A stretch of 64,000 bases of DNA from Xenopus tropicalis (lineage: Eukaryota; Chordata; Amphibia; Anura; Pipidae), in contig NC_030677.2 in the NCBI RefSeq assembly GCF_000004195.4, forward strand, positions 199,208,743-199,272,742. Reading direction: 5' to 3'. Shown in pieces: positions 13,801 through 27,700 of the stretch; positions within the stretch are counted from its first letter, which is position 1, and every line of letters starts with the position of its first letter. Below the pieces are notes generated by a model. It saw only the letters and a list, made by a program, of their open reading frames with translations, made no database searches and was not told where the DNA came from. A program made the position numbers and the translations under genes.

Positions 13801-15078
13801 GCCCCAATTCTATCAACATGTAGCTCTCTATATTGTATTGCACTACACAGCCACAGGAAAGCAGAGGCTTCAGATGTGAGCAAAAGCTTGGGCTCAAATC
13901 AACGGTTTCTAATTCACCGTTTGGCTCATTTTATTCACATCAAGAAAGAAGTGTCAGGATGATTATATACGGACGCTGCGGAAATGCACAGAATTCATTC
14001 CGTACTTAGCCACTCACTTGCCCGACTGTAAATCGCCCTATTTCCATGCAGCCCATGTACACTACAAACGGAGTATTTCAGTAGGCCTTTCTACACAGCA
14101 TACAGTGTATCATGTGAACTCATGTCAGCCCTAAAACCCTTTTAAACTCTGCTGCCCCAATAAAAAAGGATCAATAAAGGCAGAAAATGGACTTCCTATT
14201 ACATGCACTGAGCTGCGTGGGAGCTTTTATTGCCCACCTGCTTACTCGGCCTGTAAAAGACTTGCACTAAATCACTGCCTCTTTATTATCCTCCTTATCA
14301 TCCTACATACACTGACACATATGCACATTGCTCACACTAGGGGAAAATTCCATGTATACAGTAGATATATATATATATATATAGTGAATGATGTGCCCCC
14401 ATTGTAAAGGATGTTATAAGTCACCAAGGAGTTTCATGGCCATATAAAAGCAGGAGGCTGAAGGCTGAGCACTTTTATATAGGTCATAAAACTCAGAGGT
14501 GACTTCCAATATCCTTATATTTTACAACTGGGGGTGCATTTATTGATTATAACACACACGTTTCAGTGAGTCATGTTTTTGTCTTCCCCTTTTTTGCTAA
14601 TGTGACAGTAATTGCATCACTAAGCACCGTTATAACTGATGACATCACTAGATACCATTTATATATATATTATATCATTTACTGGCTATTCATGGCTCTT
14701 GTGTATTCTCCATGGAGGAGCACTCCCTATCTAATGTAGTATCTTGCCTGGATGAAGAAAGAGGGCCAGCACTCCATATTTTGTGAATAGTGATAATCTT
14801 TTTATTTTATCATTGTTCTGAAAATTCCAACTGGAATATAATTAATATAATTAATAATTGACTGAGCACCCAAGATTGGAGAGTGGTCTGAGTGTGGACT
14901 TCACCTTGAACATATATATATATATAAGTCCACATGGCCGAAAGTTGCTACAATGTAGCTGCCCCTGTGCACGGTATACCAAATAGATACCAAATCAAAC
15001 ACAACCAGCACCAAGGGTCTTGTGGTTCAAACAAATATTAGTGTATTATAATTGCATGAACAACCGACGTTTCGGTCC

Positions 15079-15122
<44 letters not shown>

Positions 15123-15672
15123 GAGAACAATAAACTCAGCACTCACAGGACTTGTTGATTCTATACAATAAAGGATTTTTTTACATTTCTGCCAAAGTCC
15201 TGTGAGTGCTGAGTTTATTGTTCTCTGTATTTCACAACACACCACCCGGTACCCAGCCAATAACTATATTTTTTCAGTGAGTGCTCTCCCTATATTATGG
15301 TATATATATATATTATGATTTATATATTATGGTATATTTATATATATATATATATATAAGTTTGAAGTGGTCGGCACTCACGATAAATTGAAACATAGAT
15401 GCCTGGGTGCAGTCCTCATAAGTGTAGATACAAGTATGGAAATGGACCGCTTCACGTAAGTCCTGTGTGGAGCGGTCCATTTCCATACTTGTATATATAT
15501 ATATATAGACAGCCAGTTGGTGCACAGTACTGTCTTTTCTCTGCCTCCTGACGAAAGTCCCTGTGGGGGACTGAAACGTTGAGGTTTGTAATGTTCCTTT
15601 TTCATAATTTGTAATAAAATTTATCTTTTTTCAAATATTTAAAATCCTGTGAGTGCTGACACTTTTTTGCCT

Positions 15673-15722
<50 letters not shown>

Positions 15723-18700
15723 CACAAGAGCCTGCTTAGTGCTCTAATTTGACTCACTGAAACTTGTGTATTACAATAAATGATGTACCCCCTGATGTAA
15801 CTGTATGGGCCACCTATTCTGAACAGCAAACTAGGGATGCTATGTGTGTTCAGCCAAACTATACTGACTAATGTCCAATGGGGAGGCCACTAATGTTCTG
15901 TTGGCTCATCGTCACCCTGTTTGGTATGAGTAGGCATTGAGAACTGCTTTCTAATCAAAGGAGAAACAGACATTCTTCTGTGTAGTCATAGCATTTATAG
16001 GAAGAATAATGAAATAATGGTTACACATATAACATTCACATGCACAACCCCCATGTAATAAGGCCAACACAGATGCTATGTGAGTAGATCATTCCAAGCC
16101 TGAGTTTATGAGGAACACAAATACTGGATAAATGATTATTTACCTGTAAAGGTGTGATAGGAGGAGGTGGAGCTTTGCGCTTTTTGGGAGTCCCACTTCT
16201 CTCTGTACTTAATTTAGTGACTTGATCATGCTGGAATTTTTACGGGCCAAAGAGAGGGAGGTTGTTAGTTGGGTTAGTCGAACAAGATCATATCTAAACA
16301 GTTCTACTGATCCAACAGATGGACAGAGTTACAGATACTGCATAGCTAGGGTACAAAGTCATGCTGAGGCTGCTGGGTAATCCCAGTTATCAGTAGGAAG
16401 ACCAGGCAGCAATATATTATGATACGTACAAGAGGGCATGCAGATATCTAAATCACATTCTACACAGGAGATGGGTGTTATATTGGCTCAGTCATAACAG
16501 GATACAGTATGGAAAACTTGTCATTAATAAGAAATTCTAAAGCCACATTATTAACAGTAACAAGTGAGTATAAATATCAATATGGTTACCTGGATAGGCT
16601 TGGTGGGAGACACCATTCCTGTGGAGAGATAAAACCATTGACAGTCACTTAAAGAACGCAATGGTTGGCAACTTACTGGTCAACAGGGCTTCTCTGACTG
16701 CCTGCCATACCCATATCTGACCGAAAAATAGGCAGGTTAGGAAAAAAACAGTGGCTCTTGAACTCTTTTCAAAACCAGTGTTCATCGGTTGCAGAGCAAT
16801 TCAGTTGTTGGCCTGTGGCCCAATAATCAGCCCCATTCGGCCCAGAGCAAGGGTGTCCAAGAATTGGCTCATTTTACAACCTTGCCATACAAGTGGATCT
16901 TCCCATAGATGCCCAGTTTAAGTCATTTGACTTGAGGCCATAGCACTACTCTGACGCATGTCGGAATCTCTACACACTCTAGGGTAGAAATCATAATCTT
17001 TGTGGCCATCTTTATTTGCAAACTATGTGGCAGTGGGACCTAAACAAGTAACACTGTTAGTGGGCCAGATGCCTGTGCCAACGTTGCCTTTCTGGCTCTA
17101 CAGTGGAACCCATTTTGGAAGCTGTGATTAAAGAGAAGCTTTGGAGTCACGCCAGCAGTTGACTAAAGACAAATACAGCACCTGGTGGCCTTTTCAGGTT
17201 CACATTAAGAACATGGATGAGCTTTTAATTGCCACTGTCATTTATCCACACGGAGATAATAAGCGCCAATTAGTGTAAGTAAGAAGCATGTCACTGGGTA
17301 ATGGGCTTGGCAGAACATACCAGGCTCTTGGCTCATCCTCGATAGAAGCAGATTGATGATCTGTGAATTCCCTGACAGTTTGGAGAAATGAAGAGCGTCG
17401 TGCCCCAAGGCATCCGACAGCCTGAGATCAGCCCCATTGCGCACTAACATATCCACCATGTTGAAGTTGCTAGATTCGCAAGCCAACATCAAAGGTGTCC
17501 TGATAATAAACAGAAAGAGAAGACACATTAGTATCGGAGCTATGAATGTTCTTCGAGCATTAACCTCTCATATGGTGGACGTTAAGGGATCACGGCTCTA
17601 CTTGCCCATTACTCTCCCCTAGTAATAGAGCGTTTTTTCCAGAGCTGCCTCTTATCTCTTGAGATAAAATCCTGTCTTTATGAAAGCTTAAAGTACCAAA
17701 GAAGATTAAAGAGGATTTGTGGTGCATTCCAGGCTGTTCCCGGTAAATGCTTTCCCCCAGTGCTGCAGATAAAAGGATCCTGACCACATGGACGAGAGAG
17801 TAATCTGTAATCAGTTCTGTCTCATTTCAAGTGCAGCCTGGGCTGTGGGATGTACATTTATAGAGGTGCTATTTCTACTGACTATTTGCTCCATCCCTGG
17901 GGAAATTCTAATGTTCTTATTGGCTACACACTGACTAAAAGAGTCTAACATAGGCAAGTGCTGCCCCACTGTAGGCCTGCAGATTGGATATGGCCCTCCA
18001 GAAAATTGTTATTGCCCCCAGACTGCTCAAGATCTCCACTAACCTTTTCACTATAATCAGACCCTTGATGTATTACAGTCAGATATTCTGTGAGTTGGCC
18101 ATAACCAAGAATGGCACATAAAGAGTTTCTTTTTGCTCTATATTTACTCTGATCTTCACACAAAACCCTATTTTTGGTCAATGAAAGCCCCCTGGCCCCC
18201 TGCAGCAAGATCTTTAGGGGGCTCAGCGCTTGTTCCACTGTATTGTAGTAATGCCATTGCAGCAAAACACAGACATGGGGGAGTGTCCACAGTGCAAATT
18301 AGCATTACCAGTGCTGGCCTATTCTGGAATTTTTTGATAATAACTGACCTAAGGAAAATGGTATGTACCTTTGCACCCATAATAATATATGTATATATAT
18401 TTAATACTTAATGTTAAAAAGTAATTTTTATACATGAATGCCCTCTTAACTTTAGATTTAGTTAAACTGACCAGAGAAATGACAGCTGACCCTTCTCTGC
18501 TCACTAACTTAATTTTCCTCTTTTCACAAAATTAATTTTCTGCCAGCTGTGTCTTGCTGGCCAAGGAGGCACACTGTTGTTTCAAATTCATTATATTAGC
18601 AGTATAGAAATGCTAATATAATGTCTTGATAACTACAAACTAATAATATGCCATTGATGATTCTTTTTATAGATGCTGCAGATGTAGGGCTGGGGTGGGG

Positions 18701-21700
18701 GTGACATCACGGGGGCACGGGGAAGAGATGGGGCTGTTACATCACGGGGTGAGGAAGAGGTGGGGCAGTGGCTGTGACACGGGCATTGCTGATTGGTCAA
18801 CTGCCGTGTCAATCTCAGGGTATCCTGCCTGGTTTTTGGGTTGGGAGGATGCTGGGGGGGAGCCAGATTATGCTGGGGGGAGCCGGAGGAAGCAGAAGGA
18901 CGCTGGTGGGGAGCTGGAGGACGTTGTGGGGGGGGGGAAGCTGGAGGATGCTGGGGGGGAGCGGGAGGAAGCAGTAGGGGAGCAGGAAGCACTGGGGAGC
19001 GGGCAATAGTATGAGGACACTGGGGGAGGACCACCAATGTTTTAGGGGGGCCCTGGCTACCAATGTCTGTGTGTCCCTTGTACTAATAGGAGGGGTCACT
19101 AGGGGAGGGGCCATTGGTGGCATGGGAGGAGGGGGGGCCCAGAAAATTTTGTTGTGAGGGGATTTCTGATGGCGGCCCTGACCGGGCTCTCTGGGTCAAA
19201 ACTGGACAGGTGGCAACCCTATGCAAATGCAATTACAGTTACTAGACACAGTTTTAAGCCTCAGTGACTGCTAGAAGCCTCAGTGACTGCTAGAAGCCTC
19301 AGTGACTGCTAGAAGCCTCAGTGACTGCTAGAAGCCTCAGTGACTGCTAGAAGCCTCAGTGACTGCTAGAAGCCTCAGTGACTGCTAGAAGCCTTAGACA
19401 TTTATTCTGTCTATATATGTGTATATATATATAAAGGACATTTTACACACTATCATATTATATGCTTTGTTTCTAGTAAAATAAAGCCCTGTCTGGGAGG
19501 GAACCAAGGAAGTATATTCTACCTTCACAGCTGTCGCAAAGCCAGGGAGCTGCTTGCAGCCGTCACCCCTCTGCAGTCCGTAACCATTTTTTACAAGTGA
19601 AATAAAACCCACATTTACAGAATCAAATATATCAGGTTACAGCCAAAGCAAACAGAATTCCTATTAGTGGAACCTAAAAATACTTTGCATTTCAATAAAT
19701 CTGCAGCCCAGGAGATAACATGAAATTTACTGCTTCAATATGGCAGCTCGTCTGTGTTTAAGCAGAGAACATGAATCAGCGCCCATGTGTTGACAAGTAA
19801 ATAGATTATTGGAGACCTGCATTCTCAGGGGGATACATTTAGCAGCCTAAATAGAATGTCTGGCTCTGTCTGTGTTATTCTCTCACTAAATTCCATTTCT
19901 TTTTTTTATAGTTTTGCCTCAGGAAATGGGTCCAGAGTGTTCACATATATTTTCAAAATCATTTGCTCACTGATTTTAAAAAGTGGATCTTTAGGGCAGG
20001 CATGGGACCTGTTATCCAAAAGGCTTGGGACATGGGGTTTTCCAGTTAAGGGGGGGGGGGGGGTAATTTCATATTTTGGAGCATTGTGCCTTAAGGCTAC
20101 TAAAACATTTAAATATAACAAAAAAAAACCCTGCCATCAGTATGGTAGCTTGTGTAGCCTATTGGAGAACTGCACTTCCCCAGCCCAGAGTGACCTACAG
20201 AAGCTGCTCTGTCGCCAGACTAGATGTTTGTGATGTATCCCATACCTGAATAGGCAGGCACTCCGGGATTTCAATAGAAGGAATGGCAGAAGTTCACAAA
20301 AAGTGAAGTAAAATCACAGTATATTTATTAAACTAACACATGATACAGCAAGCCTTACGCGAGGTACGAAATGCGTAAGGCTTGCTGTATCATGTGTTAG
20401 TTTAATAAATATACTGTGATTTTACTTCACTTTTTGTGAACTTCTGCCATTCCTTCTATTGAAATCCCGGAGTGCCTGCCTATTGATGTTTGTGATGTAT
20501 CCATGATGGCTCCCTCTAGCTGAAGGTCTGGGGCATGAGCACCTGGGCCCAATTATACTACGGGTGAGATCCGATGTAAAACTTTTTTCTTCTTATGAGC
20601 ATATGTATCTCTTTATTTGTACAGGTATGGGATGCCTTATCTGGAAACCCATTATCCAGAAAGCTCAGAATTACACGTGGGCCATCTCGCATACAGCCCA
20701 TTGCAAGCAAATAGTTCAAATTTTTAAAAAATTATTTCCTTTTTCTCTGTAATAATAAAATAGTGCCTTGTACTTGATGGTAATTGAGCTGCATGAATCC
20801 ATATTGGTGGCAAAACAATCCTATTGGGTTTATTTCATGTTTATAATGATTTTTAGCAGAATAAAGGTAAGGTGATCTAAATTACAGGTCCTAAGCATTT
20901 TGGATAATAGCTCCCATACCTGTAGTAGCCTAGGTTTCCTCCCAGCCAGTTATTTTACTGGACCAGCCCCCTAAGGCTGGGGGGCAGTATAAAGCTGGCC
21001 ATACATGCACCGATATTATCATACAGAACTGAGTTTCATACAATATTCGGTGTGTGTATGGTGGATTGACAAGGCGACTGATAAAGCCTTGGATATTGGT
21101 TGTCTTGTCGATCAGATGGGATAGAAAATTTGATCGGGCACCATTGAAGGTGCCAGAGCAAAGGCAATCGTTTAGGGCTGAATCATCAGATAGGGGTAGA
21201 ATGCCTATTGTTTCTACCTACATATCTGATGATTCAGCACTGAACGTTAGTGGAGGGTACGAGCGTAATTGTAACGTGTATGGCCATCTTTACAAATTAA
21301 CCAGCAATGCCTCCCTGCCCAGTTTTGCACTTAACATGTCCATCTAAGTCCTGGATACTACACAAACCCCACTCAGGGTGTATGCACATCAGTTAGGAGC
21401 GTGGGGGTAGATCCTCAGCCTGCGCTTATCTGCAGGGCGAGAACCCACCACGAGTGGCACTAGCCTCAATCAGTGCAAGGAAATGGAAGTGAAGTGGTGG
21501 TTTAGGAAGGAGGCCTGTACAGGAACCTTAAGTTAAATTAAGGTGGCCATACACGGGCCGATTCTAGCTGCCGATATCAGTCCCTTAGACCGACTCGGCA
21601 GCTTATCGGCCTGTGTATGGGCACTAATGACGGCCTGCCCGACCAGGTTTAAAAATGTAGTTGGATCGGGGACCGATAACTTATACCCATCATTCTAATT

Positions 21701-24700
21701 CGATCGTTTGGCCCCAGGGCCAAACAACCGAATTAGCCTGAATTAACCCGATATCTCCCACCCGTAGGTGGGGATATCGGGAGTAGATCTGCTCCCTCGG
21801 TGACCTCGCCAAGCAAGCGGATCTTAATGTGTGGCCACCTTTAGGGGCTGATTTACTAACCCACGAATCCGACCCGAATTGGAAAAGTTCCGACTTGAAA
21901 ACGAATATTTTGCGACTTTTTCGTATGTTTTGCGATTTTTTCGGATTCTGTACGAATTTTTCGGATCCAATACGATTTTTGCGTAAAAACGCGAGTTTTT
22001 CGTATCCATTACGAAAGTTGCGTAAAAAGTTGCGCATTTTGCGTAGCGTTAAAACTTACGCGAAAAGTTGCGCATTTTTCGCGTAAGTTTTAACGCTACG
22101 CAAAATGCGCAACTTTTTACGCAATTTTCGTAATGGATAGGAAAACTCGCGTTTTTACGCAAAAATCGTATTGGATCCGAAAAATTCGTAAAGAATCCGA
22201 AAAAATCGCAAAACATACGAAAAAATCGCAAAGTACCGATCATTACGAAAAAAACGCAATCGGACTCCATTCGACCCGTTCGTGGGTAAGTAAATCAGCC
22301 CCTTAGTGTGGTAAGTTCTCCTTGAACATACATCACATTTTCCAGTGCTAATCACATTTACTTATGATGAACAGTACATTTGAAAAAAAACAACTTCTTA
22401 TTTTGATGAGAATGTCCCTTTAAAAGGCAAAATATGTGTTTTCTGTATTATAAACAATAACCCGAAATGTTATAGCAATATCAGCCTCCCATTTGTGAGA
22501 ATTAACAGTGACACTCATTGGATCTGTGCTGTCAGTACTGTATCTGCCCAGAGATATATTTTCCTCTGTATATATTTTCCACGCAGGTATTTTTTTTAAT
22601 AAAGATGAATATGAAAATATTTTTCTAATCTCTAGGAATACATTGCTCATGTTACAAGTATGCAATCGCTCCAAACTCCAGGAGCCACTAAGTTATACAA
22701 GCACCCAGACTGAGGCATCTATTCAGAACCCCAGCGCATATAAATATATACATAGTATCCTGCCCAATCTGATTGCTCAAATGAGAAGGGAGGCAAACAG
22801 AATTCTTATTCCATGACACAATGGGAATCTGTAAGCACTGCACTGCAATTATCTCAGGCTTATCAGTAGGTGGGTGAAAATCTATTGAAATAAAGGAGAT
22901 AATAAACACGGGTAATATTATTATGTAACCTGAAGCAACAGGTGCTCTGACTCAGTTTGAGCAATTATTTGCTATTTATTTTAAAGGGTAAAGGTGCAAG
23001 ATTTGCTGCATGCAATGATTATTTTTAGTTGTGGGGGCGTTAGTTTTTTTTTTAAATTTAAATTAGGCTTATGGCAGGAGTGTTTATCTCTCTCATAAAG
23101 ATCCACTCAAGTTGGCCTGACTGGAAATGGTTGGCACACAGTCCCATGATAAGACTTAAGGTTACCATACCTGTTGTGGTTCGCTCATTTGGGTGATATC
23201 ATGTGAGTGTAATCGTTTGGCCCTAGGGATCAAATTAAAGCCGCAGGAATACGCAGAGGACCAAGGAGCCAATGCAGTCCCTGATCCGACGGAAAATCAA
23301 ACCTTCCTGATCAAAAACTGGCCAATTGTAGGCCACATGTTGGTCGGGTAGTTGTGCCAGGGGTGCCCATACACGGGCAGATAAGTTGCTCAATTGGTCT
23401 GAAGAACCATAATCGGCAGCTGAAATCTGCCCGTGTATAACCACCTTTACATCACTCAAGAAGATTAGTAGCTGCCACTTATGATAGATGTAGGCAGCTT
23501 TTCTATGATGGAATAATGGTGGCCTGTGTGCCATTGCCCTAACTAATTCTAAGCAACTTTTCATTTGGTCTTCATTATTTATTTTTATAGTTTTTTAATT
23601 ATTTGCCTTCTTCTAACAGCTTTCAAATGGGGGTCACTGACCCCTGAGCCAAAAAACTATTGCTCGGTGAAGCTACAGTTTTGTTATTGTTTATAAATCA
23701 TTTTTCTATTCAGGCCCTCTCCTATTCATATACTAGTCTAACTGGAGAGCTGCTAAACAAACAGTGAAATAACTAAAAAACTACAGATAATAAAAAATGA
23801 AGATCAATTGCAAATAGTTTCAGAATATTACTCTCTACATCAGTGGTTCCCAACCTTTTTTGCACCACGGACCGATTTCAAGAAAGACAATTTTTCCAAG
23901 GACCGGGGTTGGAGGTACAACTTGTGCATAGTATATATTATTACATACATAATGTAAATGTAATTATTACATTTTATATTATGCACTTTTTTTATTGTTA
24001 TTAATATTATTACACTATAAAATATAATACAGCTCACCATAATACAAAATCAGTGGGAGACCTGAGCTTGTTTTCCTGCAACTAGATGCGTCCAGGTTCA
24101 GCACAGGCGGCCCAGTTCAGCACAGCCTGCGGCCCGGCACAGGTCCACGGCCCAGTGGTTGGGGAACCCTGCTCTACATCACACTAAAAGTTAACTTTAA
24201 CAGTCTATGTAAAATTAACCGGGAGAAATATGCCATGTACTTCTTGCATGTTGTACCTTCGTACAACTGACAACTTTTCCTGCATACATAAGGACACCCA
24301 AACAGCAAATAGAACTAACAAAGGTCAAATCTAAAAGTATGAGCCATGTTGTAGGTGGCTCTGTACAATTAACCAATACAAAACCCTATACAATATATAG
24401 AATGTTTACCTTCCATTGGCATCTTTAACGTTAATGTCCGCCCTGTGGTCCAAGAGATACTTGCACACTTCTATGTGGCCATGTAAAACTGCCACTAAAA
24501 GTGGGGTGTTTCCCTCCTGTTATAAAAGACACAAATAACGATCATTAAGGTTTAAATGGAAAATATAAAAGTTCTTATGATGACGTTGCTTCCAGAAACG
24601 GAGTATGTTCCAACTGAGAATTCTAGAAAAGTCCTACACCACTTCAGAACCCACACTGGTCCACTGATAGCATTTAATGCCTCTCTCAGTTTGGCTATTG

Positions 24701-27700
24701 GGTAATGATGTTCAGCAATGCCTAGAGAAGTATAATGTGCAAGTCACTTTAAGCTTAAGATCCCAGCTAAATCGGGTTGAGAGAAATAACTCCCATTAGG
24801 CATACGCTGTTCATCTCGGTACATGGAAGCTCAGTGGTGTCACGTAGCCTTCACTGAAATGAAATATAGTGTTCTGGAAAATAAAATAGGAGCAGTGACT
24901 ACAATGGTAAGAATATACCTGCAGATTAGTGTTGATGACAGTATTTTGCAATGGTTCTAAACATAGCAACATGGAGGAGGGTGTAATGGGTAATAATATA
25001 TTTTGCTCTATTTTGAGTGTCAGTCAAGACAGAAAGCAGGTTTTGCCCCAAATAAGGATTTTATTTAGCCGAGGTACAAGAGACACATAGAGGTGAGCGG
25101 GCCCCAACTGGAATTCAAAACTGGTCCTGGCATTTCATGCACACAGAGGCCCAAACTGCCCCACCAGCCCAATAAAGTGACTGTCTATGGCACCTTACAG
25201 GTAGAAGTGTAAGAAATACAGAGAGGCCTGGGGATATTTATGTAGTTTTATTTACTATTTATGTAACATTGGCATGAAGCCACTGATGAGAAATGCTCAT
25301 TTTGGTCACTGCCTGTGTCTGTCTGCTGTAGGCTGATCATTTCCCATACTAAGGAAGCACTGACAGGGGGGCTGAGACATTCAGACTGTTTTACCCTTGT
25401 GAGGTGTTCAAAGTGCCCTGTGTGCCATTTGCCTTGAGAATGCATACATTTATTTTATTGTGGGCTTCAGAATTCTTCAGAAGTTGGACTCAGGACTTTC
25501 TTTGCTGACCAGAATCTGGCCGGGCACCTGTCAGTTCATATTAAATCAATTCATATCAATACAGACCTACAAACACACGGCCAAAACATTTTTATGGGGC
25601 ATTGTTAGCAAAATGTGAACTCAAGTCTCATACCTGTAAAAATACAACCCTAAATACCCTACAAGTGAACAGAGCGCTGTGGAGTTTCTATTTCACAGAC
25701 TATGGTGAACTCTATTTTCAACCTAGTATTTGGATTTAAAAGTCAAAATAGCTTTGTTTTGGGGGAGGCTTGCCATGCACTCATGCACTGGGGCCAGTCA
25801 CAAGCATTTTGATTTCCATATAACCAGTTGGATTTCATTTTACACTGGAAAGCGAGTTTCCATTTAAAAGCTGCAATGCACGGGAATCACCCATTCCTGG
25901 CAATGGCGTCAGAATCAGACGGAGTGAGATTTTCAGGACGAAAAACTAAGTAGAAGGTCAAACTCAAAAGGTGTAGGAGGACTAAAGGGTTAATGATATG
26001 CAAGATAATAACTGGCTGAGACTGCGGAGTGTTTCACGGGACACATGGAAGCCTGAAATTCCACTGTATGTTCTTGTGACCTTGTGCTTTATCTACTTGC
26101 ACCTCAGTGCCAGCAGGGATGGGGGTAGAGGAGGGAGGCTTGGGCTCGCTATACCTGCATGGTATAAATATAGGAGTGCCAATGGTTTTATTATGATCCT
26201 ATCAAACAGCATTGTCCTTAGTGGAAGAAGAACCTGGAACCAAATGCCCTGTATTAATGTTATTAACCCACACATGCTAGGGATTTATAGTTTAACAACA
26301 GAAAGAGCTGTAGGTCCGGCCACTGTTATGTAAGGACTATGGTTTGATCACCAAGAGACCATGCTGCAGGAATGAGCTGCTCTATGGGGTCCCACAAGGA
26401 CAGGGGCTCCTGCCTGCAGCCCCAATAAAGACATCTCAGACCCTACATGGAAAGCAAACACCAAATATATATATTTGCAACCTCTTCTCTTTCTTCTGCA
26501 AATGTGCCCTCCCTTATCTATATTATCCCTAGCCTCTGACCATCTGGGGGGGGGGGGGGCTGGATGAAAGTATTTAGGATGTGGAGAGAAAAATGTTAAG
26601 TGGGGGCGTTTAATCTGACAGCAAAGAGTTCCCATATGCCCCTTACACAGAGCAGCTAGGAATTTCACTCTGCAAATATTCTGTTTTTGTTTCGGTTTGA
26701 AGAATTAGGGGAAGAAAATAATTGGTTTTGGCCGTGTCTCATTTCAGGAAAGGTTGGGCCAGCTAGCCTTCCTAACCACACAGTGGGACACAGGATGTAT
26801 TCTGGGCTGGGCCAAATGAATCACTTACTGAGTATGGCCACAAAGAGGCCTGCCTTTGGCAGAGTTGGCATCCACGGGCTAAGCTGACTTGGAGTTCTCC
26901 AATATTTTTATAAATTAGGGCTGTCTGCTTATAGAACATAGGCCGTTGGCTGCCAGGATGTGCAGACAGCTGCATTAAAAAAGCTTGGACATTCCAATAT
27001 AATGTGTTAGAACTACCATCTTGCCCTACTGCCACCATCTTAACTTACTACTAATATTCTTTTTTCCATGGAAAGAATTTATCTTCTTGGAACATATCAC
27101 CAATGAGAGAGTGCAGTGGCAAAGGTTGCTGGGAACTGTAGTTCACAAAGGCTAGTAGAGTTTGGCATTCTTGATACTTACTGCCCTTTTTTTGCTTCAC
27201 TAGGCATCAACTTGTTATTCCAATGGGTGCCTAGCAACTAGGTTTTGAGGAAAGGGGCCCCATGTGGGAAAGCCTTTGCTAATGATGCATCCATATAAGC
27301 ATTTGAAGAGAGGATGCTCGCCCTGTGCTAATGAGTGTAAACAGCTACTTTTTAAACTTGCACATGATAATACAATAGAAGTCTACAATGAGCTTGGTTA
27401 TGCTCAGAAAATGCAGGCAGGTATCAGTGAAGGGCACTTTATATACATATGGTGAGTTATTAGTATATGCCCTAGTTGATGTGGAAAAATAGCTTCATTA
27501 GGGGACCAAAATAGGGGCATCTGCTCTACGTCTCACAGATACAAAAGAGGTTAATCTTGACCCCTGGGGGGCAAATGTGGCCTTTTTTGCACTTTTCACA
27601 CTGCATGGGGTTTTGTAAATGACCCCTAAAGTGAGCAACAGCGGCCTGAAAGGCCAAGATGGCAGCAGAAGGCCAAGACAGTAATATTGTCTATCAATGC

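Larger units (their letters stand above)
14893..15730. repeat. TA microsatellites with hairpin repeats
   Basis: TA runs lie at about 14911-14926, 15083-15113, 15340-15358, 15493-15506 and 15676-15719. Between them lie copies of a GACGTTTCGGTCCC / CTGAAACGTTGAGG type repeat and two clean hairpins (15120-15228, 15428-15494). Confidence 0.8.

Noticed and set aside
17238..17320. Extension of the ankyrin exon to [14 protein letters not shown]
   Set aside because: It lies past the GTATGT donor at 17319-17320. The micro-exon at 16618 continues the frame with the conserved PTKP motif.
18633..19123. Proline-rich frames of 102-134 codons
   Set aside because: They come from the G-rich degenerate minisatellite. 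Composition alone keeps them open in several frames.
21690..22355. Overlapping frames in the palindrome ([17 protein letters not shown] peptides)
   Set aside because: They are mirror translations of the two palindrome arms. The MITE is non-coding.
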